Assembly: GCF_963676685.1 (NCBI RefSeq)
Contig: NC_092346.1
Coordinates: forward strand, 44,389,289-44,453,288
Source: Mytilus edulis
Lineage: Eukaryota > Mollusca > Bivalvia > Mytilida > Mytilidae
DNA: 64,000 nucleotides
Direction of reading: 5' to 3'
The notes under the pieces are model-generated. The model did not search any database, was not told the origin of the DNA, and saw nothing but the letters and a program-made list of their open reading frames with translations. Of this stretch, positions 23,601 through 35,600 are shown piece after piece. A program made the translations under genes and the position numbers. Positions within the stretch are counted from its first letter, which is position 1; each line of letters opens with the position of its first letter.

Positions 23601-24527
23601 TCAATATAGAAACCAGATGCTCCGCAGGACGCAGTTTGATACGACCGCAGAGGTCAAACCCTTAACAGTTGGGGCAAGTATGGACACAACATTCAAGCTT
23701 GATACAGCTCTGAATTTAGATTGTGATTAAATAGTTGACACAGAATGGATGTGTTCTAGGAACTTAACAAATTTAAATTGGACATTTACCTATTATGGTT
23801 ATGGTCCAATATCCAAAATCTAAAGACATGCTTAGATTCAGCATATCAATGAACCCCAGGAATTTAATTTTTGATGAAATCAAATAAAGTTCAATTTCGG
23901 ACCGTTTAGAACTCAATGTGTACCAATTTGATAAATGGGCCCAAATATCAAAATTCTAAATGCATGGTTAGATTCAGCATAAAAAAAGAACCCCATATAT
24001 TCATTTTTTGTTGAAATCAAACAAAGATAAATTTTCAACCCTGATTTGAACCAACTTGAAAACTGGGCCTATCATCAAAAATCTAAGTACATCTTTAGAT
24101 TCAGCAAATCAAAGAACCCCAAGAATTCAATTTTTGTAAAAAATCAAATTAAGTTTAATTTACCCTTTGGATATTAATTCCTAAACTGTTGGGACCAAAA
24201 CTCCAAAAATCAATCCCAACCGTCCTGCTGTGGTCATAAACCCTCAAATATTTCTATTTACTTATACTAAAGTTATTGTGCGAAAACCAAGTAAAAGCTT
24301 ATTTGGGATTTTTGGACCCTAATTCCTGAGCTGTTGGGACCAAAACCCCGAAAATCAATTCCAACCTTCCTTAAAACCATGTGTTAAAATTTTATTAATT
24401 TCTATTTATTTATACTAAAGTTATTATCCGAAAATCTTAGGACGACGCTGACGACGCAGATGACATGATACCAATATGTTACCAATATACAACCAAAATA
24501 TTTTTAATTTTCGCGGTCGTTTAAAAG
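23601..24527. mobile_element. Inserted repeat element interrupting duplication copy 2
   Basis: Copy 1 reads TATCAATATAGAAAAGTGAC without interruption. In copy 2 about 927 bases are inserted at this point. The inserted DNA starts with CCAGATGCTCCGCAGGACGC, carries TTTGATACGACCGCAGAG near its left end and the near-complement CGCGGTCGTTTAAAA at its right end, and contains two direct-repeat sets (CTAAATTTAGATTCAGCA-like units and CTGTTGGGACCAAAAC units). I recognise it as a high-copy mussel repeat. Confidence 0.65.
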
Positions 24528-25035
24528 TGACAAAAAATAGAATGCATGCCTAATCATCGCAATTCTACTAGTTGTCAATGATAAAATTACCCACAAGAGA
24601 GAGACATTTTGTTTATGTTGTCTAAATATGTATATTGAAAAGTTTAAAAATAACCATTTCGTTGAAATCATATGACTTCATCATGATTCATGTAAACTTG
24701 TGACCTTTTATATGTACTTCCCCGGTATGCATCTATTTTACATCATTAATTCTCACAAATTATAATTGCCACACATGATTACAATTGCAGTGTTAATTAA
24801 AACAATATTTTTGCATTCTGATATTTACTATGATAATACTGACCTCACAAGGGTGACGAAATCAACTAATATATGACCTCTTAATCGCCTTCCTATGATA
24901 TCTTGCCAATAAATATGAAACATATATCTGTATGTTATTGAAATTAACTACTAAGACCAAATAAAACTTACCGACACATCTATGATCTCCAAATAATTCA
25001 AATGGCTTGGCAATGATTCCAGGAAAAGATCATGC

Positions 25036-25060
25036 CATTATAAAGGTCAACGGAATTTCC
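25036..25060 (-). promoter_or_regulatory. TATA-like motif and kappaB-like site in the distal promoter copy
   Basis: On the minus strand GGAAATTCC (25,060-25,052, a kappaB-like palindromic 9-mer) is followed about 10 bases later by TTTATAA, just before the exon-like block of copy 2. The matching kappaB position in copy 1 is diverged. A short motif like this can occur by chance; it is noted because NF-kappaB control would fit an immune gene. Confidence 0.2.
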
Positions 25061-26069
25061 TAAAGTTATTTAAAGTTCTTTTAAAGGCGCGAATTTCAAA
25101 TCACTTTAATGATTGATAGTTTCAATTAGATATTACAGAATGCCATACTGAAATATACACATCATATGTGTAGTTAATTCGTTGACCAATCTTTTATGTT
25201 ACTTTTAAATTCATTAAAAGATCTTAAAAAAGAACTTCGTCTGATATTTACATTCTATGCTTAATATAAATCATCTGTTTAGTATTGTTACTGTTTTACT
25301 GAAATACCCTTAAAAGAAAGAGCAAAAATAACTATTCTGCACATGCATGTTTTTCTTATATTTAAATCCGAGAACTCATTTTAAAACGTGTGTCTAGCGT
25401 ACAAGATTTTAATCCTGGTATCCATTGGGTTTTAATTTATCAGTTGGATGTTGTATCATATTTTTTCACTGATCATGCCTATATATCAATCCATGGGGTA
25501 TTTTTAACATTTAATAATTGACTTTCTTTCAATAAAGTTACAACAATAATTATCTTTAAGAAGACCTTGCTAAACTAAAGTGTGTTACTTTATAAATTTA
25601 TTTACCAATCATTGGCCTTTGTCAAGCAAGATGCATAAACACCATAGTTCAATTATTATCATCATGAAATATATAATTTTATTTGTTTGGGGTGTAGTTA
25701 CAAGGACCATTGCAGTTGTTTGGCGAAGTTTTAACAATGTATTTTGGTTAAAATGGGTATATTTTAAATCATTAGACTGGCATTAAAGGATATATAAAAT
25801 CCCTCTTGGAAAAAAAAGTCTTATGTCTATATACCGGTACTACTTTTTTTTACACCACAAAGGAAAGTAAGAAAACCGGGAATAAGTCGGTGATGTTCAC
25901 TTATAAAATGTGTTTTACGACTAGTGGTTATTTGTGACACTAATTATCTTCACAGCCAAATCATGATTGAGCAATTTCAACTGTACCTTTTTATATCTCC
26001 TCTTATGATCTCTTACATAAATCTTGATAGGAGAAAAGCGCACTGGAACATGGTTCCAACAGGGGGATA

Positions 26070-26450
26070 ATGAGGAAATATGGCATTGGACATAAATAGA
26101 GCTGAGAGTGCCAGCAGCCGATGATATCTCTTATAAACGGTCCTTTAATATCAATATTTTACAAAAAGATTCTACTTTTGTTGTAAATTCAAGAAAAACA
26201 AACACAAATGATGAAATGTATTTTCAAACGTCAGTCTGTGTGTTATGTTAAAAATGTAGACTAGTAAGTGTTTGAAATGCCCTTCCATTGTTAGTTCGGC
26301 ATAATAAAACAATTGTGGCCCCTTAGAATCGATGAATATCCAAAATTGTCAACCCTCAAAAGTCATTTCACTCAGGGCTGCGCCCCCAATGAAATAACCT
26401 TCTCGTGTTGACAATTTTGAATATTCACCTCTTCAACGGGCCATAATTGT
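26070..26450. mobile_element. Second insertion in duplication copy 2
   Basis: Copy 1 reads GGGGGATAAGTATATATGTTAATC. Copy 2 has GGGGGATAA, then about 380 extra bases, then ATGTTAATC. The extra DNA includes the foldback at 26,311-26,448. No clear terminal repeats mark its outer ends. Confidence 0.45.
26311..26448. repeat. Foldback inside the insertion of duplication copy 2
   Basis: Left arm 26,311-26,353 and right arm 26,407-26,448 are complementary (GAATATCCAAAATTGTCAAC against GTTGACAATTTTGAATATTC), with a GGGCTGCGCCCCC centre resembling that of the hairpin at 35,605. Confidence 0.65.
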
Positions 26451-26691
26451 ATAATGTTAATCTCCCAAGTTACCCTGTTTCGTTATATACATACGACATC
26501 TTTATTTTAATTCGCTAATAACCATCGCAGACAATTAAGTACTATGCACCTTAACACTGGCTAAGCTTCTTCAACGGTCGTTTTTCAAGCATAGATTTCA
26601 CCAATACAGTATTCTGATTCCTTCCTATTGTGATAAAAAATACTTTAGGTGGTTTACCGATGTTCTGTAAATCCGATAAATTATGGTATTA

Positions 26692-26966
26692 AGGTGGTAC
26701 CCAACGCTTTCCTTAAAATTAATTTGGTTTGTTTAATTTTCATAATATTATGACTAAGTATTTACTTTGACCCTTAAACAAAAATATAAAAATTTCAAAA
26801 ATTTTGAACCAACCGTTTTGTCAGAAAAATTACACTGGTTATATAGCAGTTTGACAAACACCAATTTTGATCATTGAGAAGCTTAATATTCCCTTTACAA
26901 CACAACATAATTAAAACGTTTAGCTGACTTTACAGAGTTATCTCCCTGTAGAGTTAGGTACCACCT
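26692..26966. mobile_element. Harbinger-like MITE, 3-base TTA target duplication
   Basis: Termini AGGTGGTACCCAAC and GTTAGGTACCACCT are inverted with one mismatch. TTA flanks both sides (26,689-26,691 and 26,967-26,969), which fits the TWA targets of PIF/Harbinger elements. The body is 275 bases and noncoding. Confidence 0.6.
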
Positions 26967-26969
26967 TTA

Positions 26970-27629
26970 AAGAACAAAATTTAGTGAAAACAACGGCAAT
27001 CGCATAAATTACAAGGTTATAATAGGCAACATCAGTTTACCAATGTTCAAATACTAGTATCATAAATCCATTAAGAAGATACAGGTCAAGGTAAACGGAA
27101 AACGGAAGTAATCGCATGAACTTCAACAATGAGCGAGACATTGTGCGTCGACGTGGTTATTAAGTGTCTCCTATTATTGGTACATCGATGTCAGAATCGG
27201 AATTAGGATGTACTCGGAAAATTAACAGGTCAGACATTTATTTCTTGTATCTAAAGAAACAAGACCACAAAAACATGTTGCAAATATAAACTCATCACAG
27301 ATCTCAGTATTGGCGCGCGTTGCAAGTGATTCGTACACAGACACATATCATTGGTCAACCAATTTTGCCTAATGACGGTGAAACTTGTACTAATCAATAT
27401 ATGTATATAATATCCAGACATTTTATAAATATATATCTGGAAGTTGACAATTGATCTATGTGAAGGTTCTATATGTATTTTGCTGCATGTAAGTGAAGAA
27501 ATGTTGTCCTATGTGTATACTCACGACCTCTTTAAATATCAATTCGCTAATATCCTCTTTGATGCCCAGCATTTTATTAACATAAATGTGTATTTGTTGT
27601 TGGAATCAGTTTCACACCTTCTGTATTGA
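26970..27629. other. Intergenic, nothing recognised
   Basis: No exon or repeat boundary is supported. A 61-codon open frame (27,444-27,629) is unremarkable. Confidence 0.4.
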
Positions 27630-27850
27630 CATGAATTATCATTGAAGTGGTCGTAATTATAATTTAATTGTTTACAAATCTTATATTTTTTTTATTTAAG
27701 TACTAAGGATTTCCTACCCAAGAAATAGATTACCTTAGCTAAATTTTGCAAAACATTTCGGAAAATTTTGTCCTCAATAATCTCCACCTTGGTACTATAT
27801 TTGTTTTTTTCTTTTTTTTTTTTTAACTCGAGCATCACTGTCCAAAAGTA
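27630..27850 (+). repeat. R1 repeat, 5' portion
   Basis: TGACATGAATTATCATTGAA, AGTACTAAGGATTTCCTACC and CTCGAGCATCACTG match the left and middle R1 blocks; the copy stops before the core. Confidence 0.55.
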
Positions 27851-28249
27851 AAATAACAAATATACCAATCGCTGATGAAAATTCTTAAAATACAAAAGTT
27901 CCTAAGCAAATGGCAGAATCAAAAGTTCAAACGCATCAAACGAATGAATAACAACTTTCAAATCGCAAGTCCGACATACAAAATTCTAAGCAGAGTATTA
28001 TGATGAGTTTATCTTCACAAGTACGATTTTTCGTGACCTTAAACAATTGAAGTATGTTTACTTCGATTTCAACTGTCGTCATAGAAGCCTTTGTTTTATG
28101 GGTCAATCTTACTCGTCACTTTTTCGATTTAACCTGGTTAATGGTAACCTTACTATTATACATGCTAAATTCAAAGATCGATTCCGTAGCGAAGTTGTTG
28201 CCAACATCTGTAACATTTCCAATCTTTATAAAGTTACTAGGAATCAAAA

Positions 28250-28945
28250 GGTACCAGGCTGATAATTTTATACGCCAGACGCGCGTTTTGTCTACAGAAG
28301 ACTCATCAGCGACGCTCAGATCTAAAAAAAATAGAAAGCCAAAGCAAGTTCAAGGTTGAAGAGCATTGAGGACTAAAAATTCCAAAAAGTTGTGCCAAAT
28401 ACAGCTAAGGTAATCTATGCCTGGGATGAGAAAATCCTTAGTATTTCGAATAATTTATATTTTTTCAAACAGTAAATTTATAAAAATGACCATATAAGTG
28501 ATATTGGCGTCAACACCGAAGTGCTGACTACTGGGCTGATGATACCCTCGGGGACGAAACGTCTACCAGCAGTTGCATCGAGCCAGTGGTGTAAAAAGTT
28601 ATCAAAAGGTACCAGGCTTATAATTTTATACGCCAGACGCGCGTTTCGTCTACATAAAACTCATCAGTGACGCTCAGATCTAATAAATTAGAAAGCCAAA
28701 ATAAGTACAAAGTTGAAGTGCAGTGAGGACCAAAAATTCCAAAAAGTTTTGCAAAATACAGCTAAGGTAATCTATGCCTGGGATAAGAAAATCCTTAGTA
28801 TTTTGAATAATTGATATTTTTTCAAACAGTAAATTTATGAAAATGAACATATAATTGATATTAATGTCAAAACCGAAGTGCTGACTACTGGGCCGGTGAT
28901 ACCCTCGGGGACGAAACTTCCACCAGCATTGGCATCTACTAAATT
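28250..28945 (-). repeat. Two head-to-tail R1 copies (period about 350)
   Basis: Both units begin ATCAAAAGGTACCAGGCT, pass CGCCAGACGCGCGTTT, TATGCCTGGGAT and GAAGTGCTGACTACTGGGC, and end GGGGACGAAAC(G/T)TC. Unit 1 is about 28,250-28,600 and unit 2 about 28,603-28,945. Confidence 0.75.
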
Positions 28946-29089
28946 GACATTAATAGATACATGTGGTCCATGACCGAGTTAAAAACTTAGACACTGGTAC
29001 TGCCATAAAGTTCATTATAGCTACTTGTAAAGTGATAATTTTCGTTGTTCTTTATAAAACATTGCTAGAGTAGCATTTGGGTTCAGAAT

Positions 29090-29345
29090 ATATCTCTGTT
29101 AGAAGTATCACCATAATGGGAAAAAACACAGGCACAGAAAAATCAGCGTTACAAACTAAAACTGAGGTTAAAAAACATCAGCTATAAGAGGAAAACAACG
29201 AAACAACAGAAACACTGAAGTACAACAAAAAAACAGAACGACAATGCAACACACACCTGTCAGAAACGAACTATAAGATAACAACTGCCATTTTCCTGAC
29301 TTGATACAGGACAAAACCTCCCGCTTTTATGACATTGTTTGATTG
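29090..29345 (-). repeat. R3 repeat, reverse copy
   Basis: GAAACAACAGAAACACTGAA, CGAACTATAAGATAACAACT and GCCATTTTCCTGACTTG are the complement of the R3 middle and left parts. Confidence 0.5.
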
Positions 29346-29559
29346 ATTGATTGTTGGTGGCTTAAAGTCCAGTGGCAAATATGTCATGCATATTCAGGAC
29401 GATATGACATTGTTAAATATAACACTAAAATGATAACATTACACGACAGGACTACAGTAAAAATATATGCAAGAACATTACGGACAGAGAAATACACAAG
29501 TAAACATTACAATAGTTCATTTCAACATGCTAATTACTATCAAAGGTACCATGCAGGCC

Positions 29560-29830
29560 TACAATCGAATACACCATACGCGTGCTTCGTCTACATAAGA
29601 CCCACCGGCGACGCCTAGATCAAAATAGTGAAGAAAGCCAAAAAAGTACAAAGTTGAAGAGCACCGATGACCCAAAATTCTAAAAAGTGCCAAACACGGA
29701 TAATTTTATCTATACCTGGAACAAGAAAATCCGTAGTATTTAAAATAATTCGTACCCTTGCAAACAGTAAATTTATAAAAAATTACTATACTATTGATGT
29801 TCATGTCAACACCGAAGTGGAGACCATGCA
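29560..29830 (-). repeat. R1 repeat, diverged copy
   Basis: AAAGGTACCATGCAGGC, GCGTGCTTCGTCTACATAAG, CAAAGTTGAAGAGCAC and CAACACCGAAGTGGAGAC follow the order of the copies at 28,250-28,945. An open frame across this stretch (29,667-29,939) is repeat sequence. Confidence 0.6.
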
Positions 29831-30329
29831 ACCACATAATAAAAACGAACTCGTAAAAAAACTAAGACAGCACATAAAACAGCGCAAAATAAAACCTGCA
29901 TTGTCACACGATGATAAAGTGGCGTCACAGGTAATTTAAAAAATGTTTGATATTGTTCAAAATCAGGTTTGTATTTTTTATTAATATAGAGACGCATAAA
30001 GGATCGTAAAATCGATTGGCGAATAGTGTTACTACTCTAGACTGGAAGATTGACTATAGAAACTCTGAAACCATCGCGTTTTTCATTGGTACTAAAAAAA
30101 AATTCATTAATTCATTTAAAAATTACAAGTAAAATATTTGGACATAAAGCCAACCATCTAGTTTCAGTAAAGTGACCTTTGGTTTCATGTTCACAAGCTT
30201 AAATGAGATTTATTTGCTCCCTGAATAAAGAGATAGTATTAACGAAAGAACATCGTCAGGATATCTGAAAGGAAAATTAGGAAGTTTAGAGGGTGTTTTT
30301 TTTTTAACTGTATAGGCTTTTAAAAGACT

Positions 30330-30560
30330 GCTTTAGTTGAGTACAAGAACAAGTCAGATATGCAGTTAGTATTTTTCGAAATACTTGGGTTACCTTAGCT
30401 GTATTTGGGAGAAAAAAACTTCGTAAATTTTATGCTCTTTAACTCGGTATTGTTTTGGCTTAAAGACCATTTATTCGAGTGCCACTGATAAGTCTTTTGT
30501 AGACGAAACGCTCGTTTGGCTTACAGTATTATTTGCCTAGTATCTGCAATGCGTTAATTT
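30330..30560 (+). repeat. R1 repeat, diverged copy
   Basis: ATACTTGGGTTACCTTAGCT, GTGCCACTGATAAGTCTTTT, GACGAAACGCTCGTTTGG and CTAGTATCTGCAATGCG match R1. Confidence 0.6.
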
Positions 30561-30959
30561 AGTAGCATTATAATTATACCGAATTGTCAACTTGTCTGTG
30601 GAAACAAAAAAAAATCGTTGCCTCCTCGGTATTACGTCTTTAAAATAGAGAAAACGTTAATGCTTTATCCCTTCAGATATATATGTTATGGTTAATATGT
30701 TTATTTGCTCCTCCTTTTTATTTAATCGAACATATTGTATTTTCTTAACTTAAGAAACATCTCCAATATTTGATGTAAATGTGCATCTTATATCAAATTC
30801 TTTGAATATTTTCGTTGAGAAAACAGCAATCAATCAATCATATTGTTTTGCTTTAACTGACAGAGCAAAACATGAAACATGTTTTCCTTCCTGAAATTTT
30901 ACATCCACAAACAACAACTTTTCCTAAACTAGTGAGGTTTTGGAATAATTTTCAAAAAA

Positions 30960-31150
30960 AGTAAAATTACAAAAATACTGAACTCCAAAAAGGAAAGACC
31001 ATTATCGAATGACAAAATCAATAGCTCAAACACATAAAACGAATCATGTTCTTGAATTGGTAAAGGCATTTTCTTATGCAGAAAATGGTGGATTCAACCT
31101 AGTTTATAAGCTAGCTAAACCTTTTACTAGTATGACAGTAGCATCAATGC
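30960..31150. repeat. R4 repeat copy
   Basis: AATACTGAACTCCAAAAAGG, AGCTCAAACACATAAAACGA and TACTAGTATGACAGTAGCAT follow R4. An open frame at 31,009-31,218 is repeat sequence. Confidence 0.5.
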
Positions 31151-32672
31151 TTTGTGTCATTTTCAGCATTTTTTGTGATTTTTTTTTTCAAATGTTTCTA
31201 CATATTTTAACATTCTAGCCTTCAAAGTTCAGGAGTGAATATTCCTGATGAAATTAAATTCAGTAAAGTTCCTAGCTATGACAAAAGAAAATTATAGTGT
31301 TATTTTCAATACCTAAAAGTGTCTTTCTTGTGATAGACAATTCATGATTTTGTGTTCTGTATAATTTTATAAGAAAGTTGTTTATTGTATAATAGATACC
31401 AAAACGCATTACAAGAAAAAAAGCATATTCATTTCAACCAAATGAAGATAATTTCTATTGAAGAAGTTTCTATGTCATTAGTAATTCTAAATCATATGAA
31501 TACAACGGTCATATGTTCCAATATTTTCAATACACTGTCAATAAGATGAGGTTGATGATGAACAATGAGACAACTATCCACCAGACTATGGCATTTTTTT
31601 ATGTGTTGATAACTATCTTCTACTTTATCTTCATATAGGTATCTATATCTACTCACTGTTTACCATTCTAGGTCAAATGAATGCAATAGATAACATCCAT
31701 GTTGTCTTCTGTACAAATATGTAATATAATTCTATGTCTCATAAATAAGATTAGTATGCATATCATCTGATTTCTATGTGTTTTAGAGAGAGCACCACTT
31801 AAAAATGAAGTTAATGCTTATATAAAATTGCATATTTACTAATTGTATATAAAAATATACATAATCATATTTTTTTTTAAATCTGTCCAATATAATTAGA
31901 ATTCTATATGTAAGGGGGATAACCACAACTTTTAATATCAAAATGATTGTAAACCAATCATATTAAAATATTACCATCAAATATATCCAAAGGATAGATC
32001 AAAAGAAGATAATAATTTGTTCAATGACCATGGTGTCTTACTCTATCCCTGAATATAGTGTCTACAATAGAAGGGGGAAGTATTTGTTTGCAAAATTTCG
32101 GAAACAAACTTCTGAGCAAATTCTTAATAATTAAAAAAAAAGACAGATTTATAATACATGTACTACATATATTCCCCATTTCTCATAGTCTTCACATTTT
32201 TTATGTCTGGGACTGTTGTAGCTGAATAAATATATAGCTATAAGGTACAGGTTTTCTCATTGTTAAAGGCTGTAAAATGACCATTAATTGATTATCCACT
32301 TATGTGAACTCTAGAGGACAGTGGTCTCAATGGCAGTCATACTAAATCACCTTAATCTTAAAAAGCCATACATTATTTACTATCTCTGCAGATGCTATCT
32401 GCTTACTGATTCTTAAAACAAATCTATGGGCTATTAAATAAAAACTTAAGTACAGTCCAGACTTTTACTTCATAACAGGAGCAAAAAATGCATTTATATA
32501 ATATAAATAAGTAATGTACAAATGTAAAATCGTCTTTTTAACATTTAGTATGCTGTAAAAGTAGGCATCAACTATGAAATGACATGATTTAAAAGTTTAT
32601 AGCTGACACTTTCTGTTCACAACACTATTCAGTTATTTATCTGCTGTTTCTTGGCAGTTTATAAGTTTATAA
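31150..32672. other. Intergenic downstream of the radial spoke gene
   Basis: AT-rich. Apart from the R5-related repeat at 31,545 I see nothing that can be supported. Confidence 0.4.
31545..31700 (+). repeat. R5-related SINE-like repeat
   Basis: GATGAACAATGAGACAACTA followed by TCCACCAGACTATGGC, the hallmark start of this family. Confidence 0.45.
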
Positions 32673-32678
32673 TTTATT
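32673..32678 (-). terminator. Poly(A) signal of the radial spoke gene
   Basis: AATAAA on the minus strand, beginning 7 bases after the TAA stop. It may be too close to be the main signal, but no better hexamer was found in the next 100 bases. Confidence 0.3.
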
Positions 32679-32684
32679 TGTTAT

Positions 32685-35600
32685 TTAATCATCTTCTTCC
32701 TCTTCTTCTTCTGCCTCTTCCATTTCTTCGGGTTCAACAGCCTCTTGTTGTGCTTTACGGATCTGTCTTTCTTCTTCAACTGATGGATCTTCGATTTCGG
32801 TGATTTCAGCACCACTTGGGAATTCTTCTTTAATTGGTGTGGTTTCTGGTGGACTGTAATTGTCTCTAGAGTATTTGTGTCCAGTGCCGATGTATACATT
32901 TTCAAATTTCCTGTAGACAGAAACAGATTGAAATTTATAAAACTGTACAAATAATTTATGGATATTTATTTCATCTTATTACTTAGTAATTAATATTATA
33001 TTTTTAAAATGTGATAAAATTGGAAGTTTAACATTTCATTCTTTTTTTCTTTCATTCAAGTCACCAGCAGAAAATAGTTTTTATTAATTCTACATAAAAT
33101 TCTTTGTAAAATTAAAAAGAAATGACAACTTGAAACTAAAAATTCACAAGATAATTAGATTTAAAATCTAGTGATACAAAAATCCTTCTTCAGTATAGGT
33201 CAAAATAAAACATTTAACCATGTTCCAAATACTTTCAATAAAACATTTACGGCTACAAAATCAGACTTACTTATCTGCGGCAAATGCATATGCTCCTGGC
33301 CATAGATTTGATCGCATTACAGCACAGGCATACTGTGGAATGAGATTGTAAGAAAGTTTTGGTGTCCATGGTGGCATATCTCCAACTTCAGCATCCTCAG
33401 ACAGAGGAGTGAGCAGTTCTGGACCTCTTTCTGGTTCTGGTTCATCTGGTTCCTCTCTTTCCTCTTCCTCCTCCTCATCCTCAAACTCATCCTGGTCTGG
33501 TTTAGCAGGTGGGAACCAGACACATCGACCCTGAAAGTCAAATAACAATCAATTATACAATTTGTTCAAAAACATAATAATGTAGGTCTAGAGTAAAGGT
33601 TAGGAAGTTTTTAACCCAACAACATTTAAAAAATTCAAAATCTAGAGGTAGGCATTCAGTTTTATTAATGTAAAAGTTGCCATAACATATAGCAAGCTAT
33701 ACATTTACCACCTCGTGACAAGGTGCCAATCAATTTTTCTGAGACTACTTCAGATCTAATATGAGCAAATGATCCAAATGACAAATTTTTTTAAAGTAAC
33801 AGCAATCGTTAATAAAGTTCCCATATTTCAGCCACAAAAGACAGAGTAACATTTCACTAAAAAAAATGGCAATTGTAAACCATGAAAGTGGTCAACTTTA
33901 GCAAAAAAACTACTACACAAGTTTTGCATCATTAATTTGTTGCCATTTTCCATAATCTTACAATAATGTGTCTTTTTATTATCTACCCTTTAATAATGTT
34001 TACTTTAATCACATCTTTAATTGTGTGAATTGTTTACCTGTGGTAAGATGTGCTGTACATGGTGGACCCAGTGTGATAAAGACTGATCTACCAGATCTCT
34101 CATTGGATGGGCTTCATATTCAGGGTTAATGATGAAATTCTCCCGGCCTGTAAAACAGAATATAAAAAATATATTGACAATTTAGATCTTTAATTAATTG
34201 TGTTACAGACGTTACTAATAACTGGCAAACAATGAAATATTCACTGCAGAAGAGAAAACAACAAGATGGGCTTCAGTTTACTGTACCATGTATTGCTGCT
34301 GAAAACAGTAAATTTCTACTGAATCCCTGCAGTATAAATATAAAGTTTCAATGTATAATTTGATGAATGCCAGACAACTGTAATATTCTGTGTTTTTTTC
34401 TTTTCAATGTTAGATATAAAGTCTATCAAGATAATTCAGAAAATTATTAAATGATATTATATCATATGTACATGTAAACAATATGATTTTTACTGAGTGC
34501 ATTAGATATGAATATCTGTTTATTTGATTATAGTCTCAATTATGGTATACAGTTACTTTCACCAAAAAGATTCCAGGCTTCATGTTAGCAAAATATCATA
34601 ACTACGGTATTTCGGCCCATGGTGTAATTAAACCATGTAATACAAAATGGTTACTTACTGCCTCCTTCTTCTTCTTCCTCCTCCTCTTCATCAAAAATGT
34701 AGAATGACAGAGGTGAAATGTGTGTTCCAGCACTGATACGTGCAATCATAGCTCTCAGGTAGTTACATTCATTTCCTGGGAATGGGGGATAACTCACAAT
34801 CTACAAGAGTAAACAGACATTAATACAAGCAATCAGCCCATGTCACTGTCTTAGAATAAGATTAATTTTTATCAGACTAAAATACAATAAAAACAACATG
34901 TTTTCTTAATTAAGATTTAACCGATTAACATACTTTTTTGCCTTTTTATTAATCTGTGTAAACAATCCCTGTAAGACCCTGTTCATGTATGTACAATACG
35001 AATGTGCATGATTTACTGCATATATTCTACTTAAATTTTAACTTACTGGAGCATCTAGTCGTCCTGTAAAGTATTTTTTAATATTTCTGGCAATGTGAAT
35101 CTGTGCAGGTGTTACTGGTGGGAGTTTAATCCATGGCTTACCAGCTAAAATAGAAAAGATTGATTTGTAATGCATTTTCAATGTATATTCTATATTCAAT
35201 ATTGTTTAATATAAAGCTATTGATAAAATGGAAAATCTAATTTATAATTATTACAGTACTTTTCAAACTTAACACTTATTAAATTGTTCTACTTCATTTT
35301 GCCAATATGGATATTTACATTTTTCTTAAAATTAAAATAATCTTAACGAACTGAAAAAGCTATTGCTATTTTCAAATGTATAGTAGCTTAATATTATTAG
35401 GTCAGGGAGAATAAGGAGCAGAAAATAAATAACTTACGGTCATTGCACACAAAATATGTCTTTTTATTTGCACCAGATCTGTTTTCTTCTTTTGGTACTT
35501 CTGCTGGTGGTTTCCAGTCTGGTTTTGGGGTATCATCTTCCTGTTGTTCCTCTGTGAAAAAAAGATTTAATTTACCAGTGTACGAATTCAAAATACTTAT

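Larger units (their letters stand above)
23560..26500 (-). repeat. Segmental duplication copy 2 (distal), interrupted by two insertions
   Basis: Second copy of the segment at 21,380-23,230. It is longer because of two inserted stretches, 23,601-24,527 and about 26,070-26,450, each absent from copy 1 at the matching point. It keeps the exon-like block with its donor (minus strand, about 25,045-24,968, ending GATGTGTCG|GTAAG). Read in the frame of the proximal exon it has no ATG, so this block is probably a noncoding or relic first exon. It could be an alternative upstream promoter or a dead remnant; no downstream gene body of its own is visible. Confidence 0.7.
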
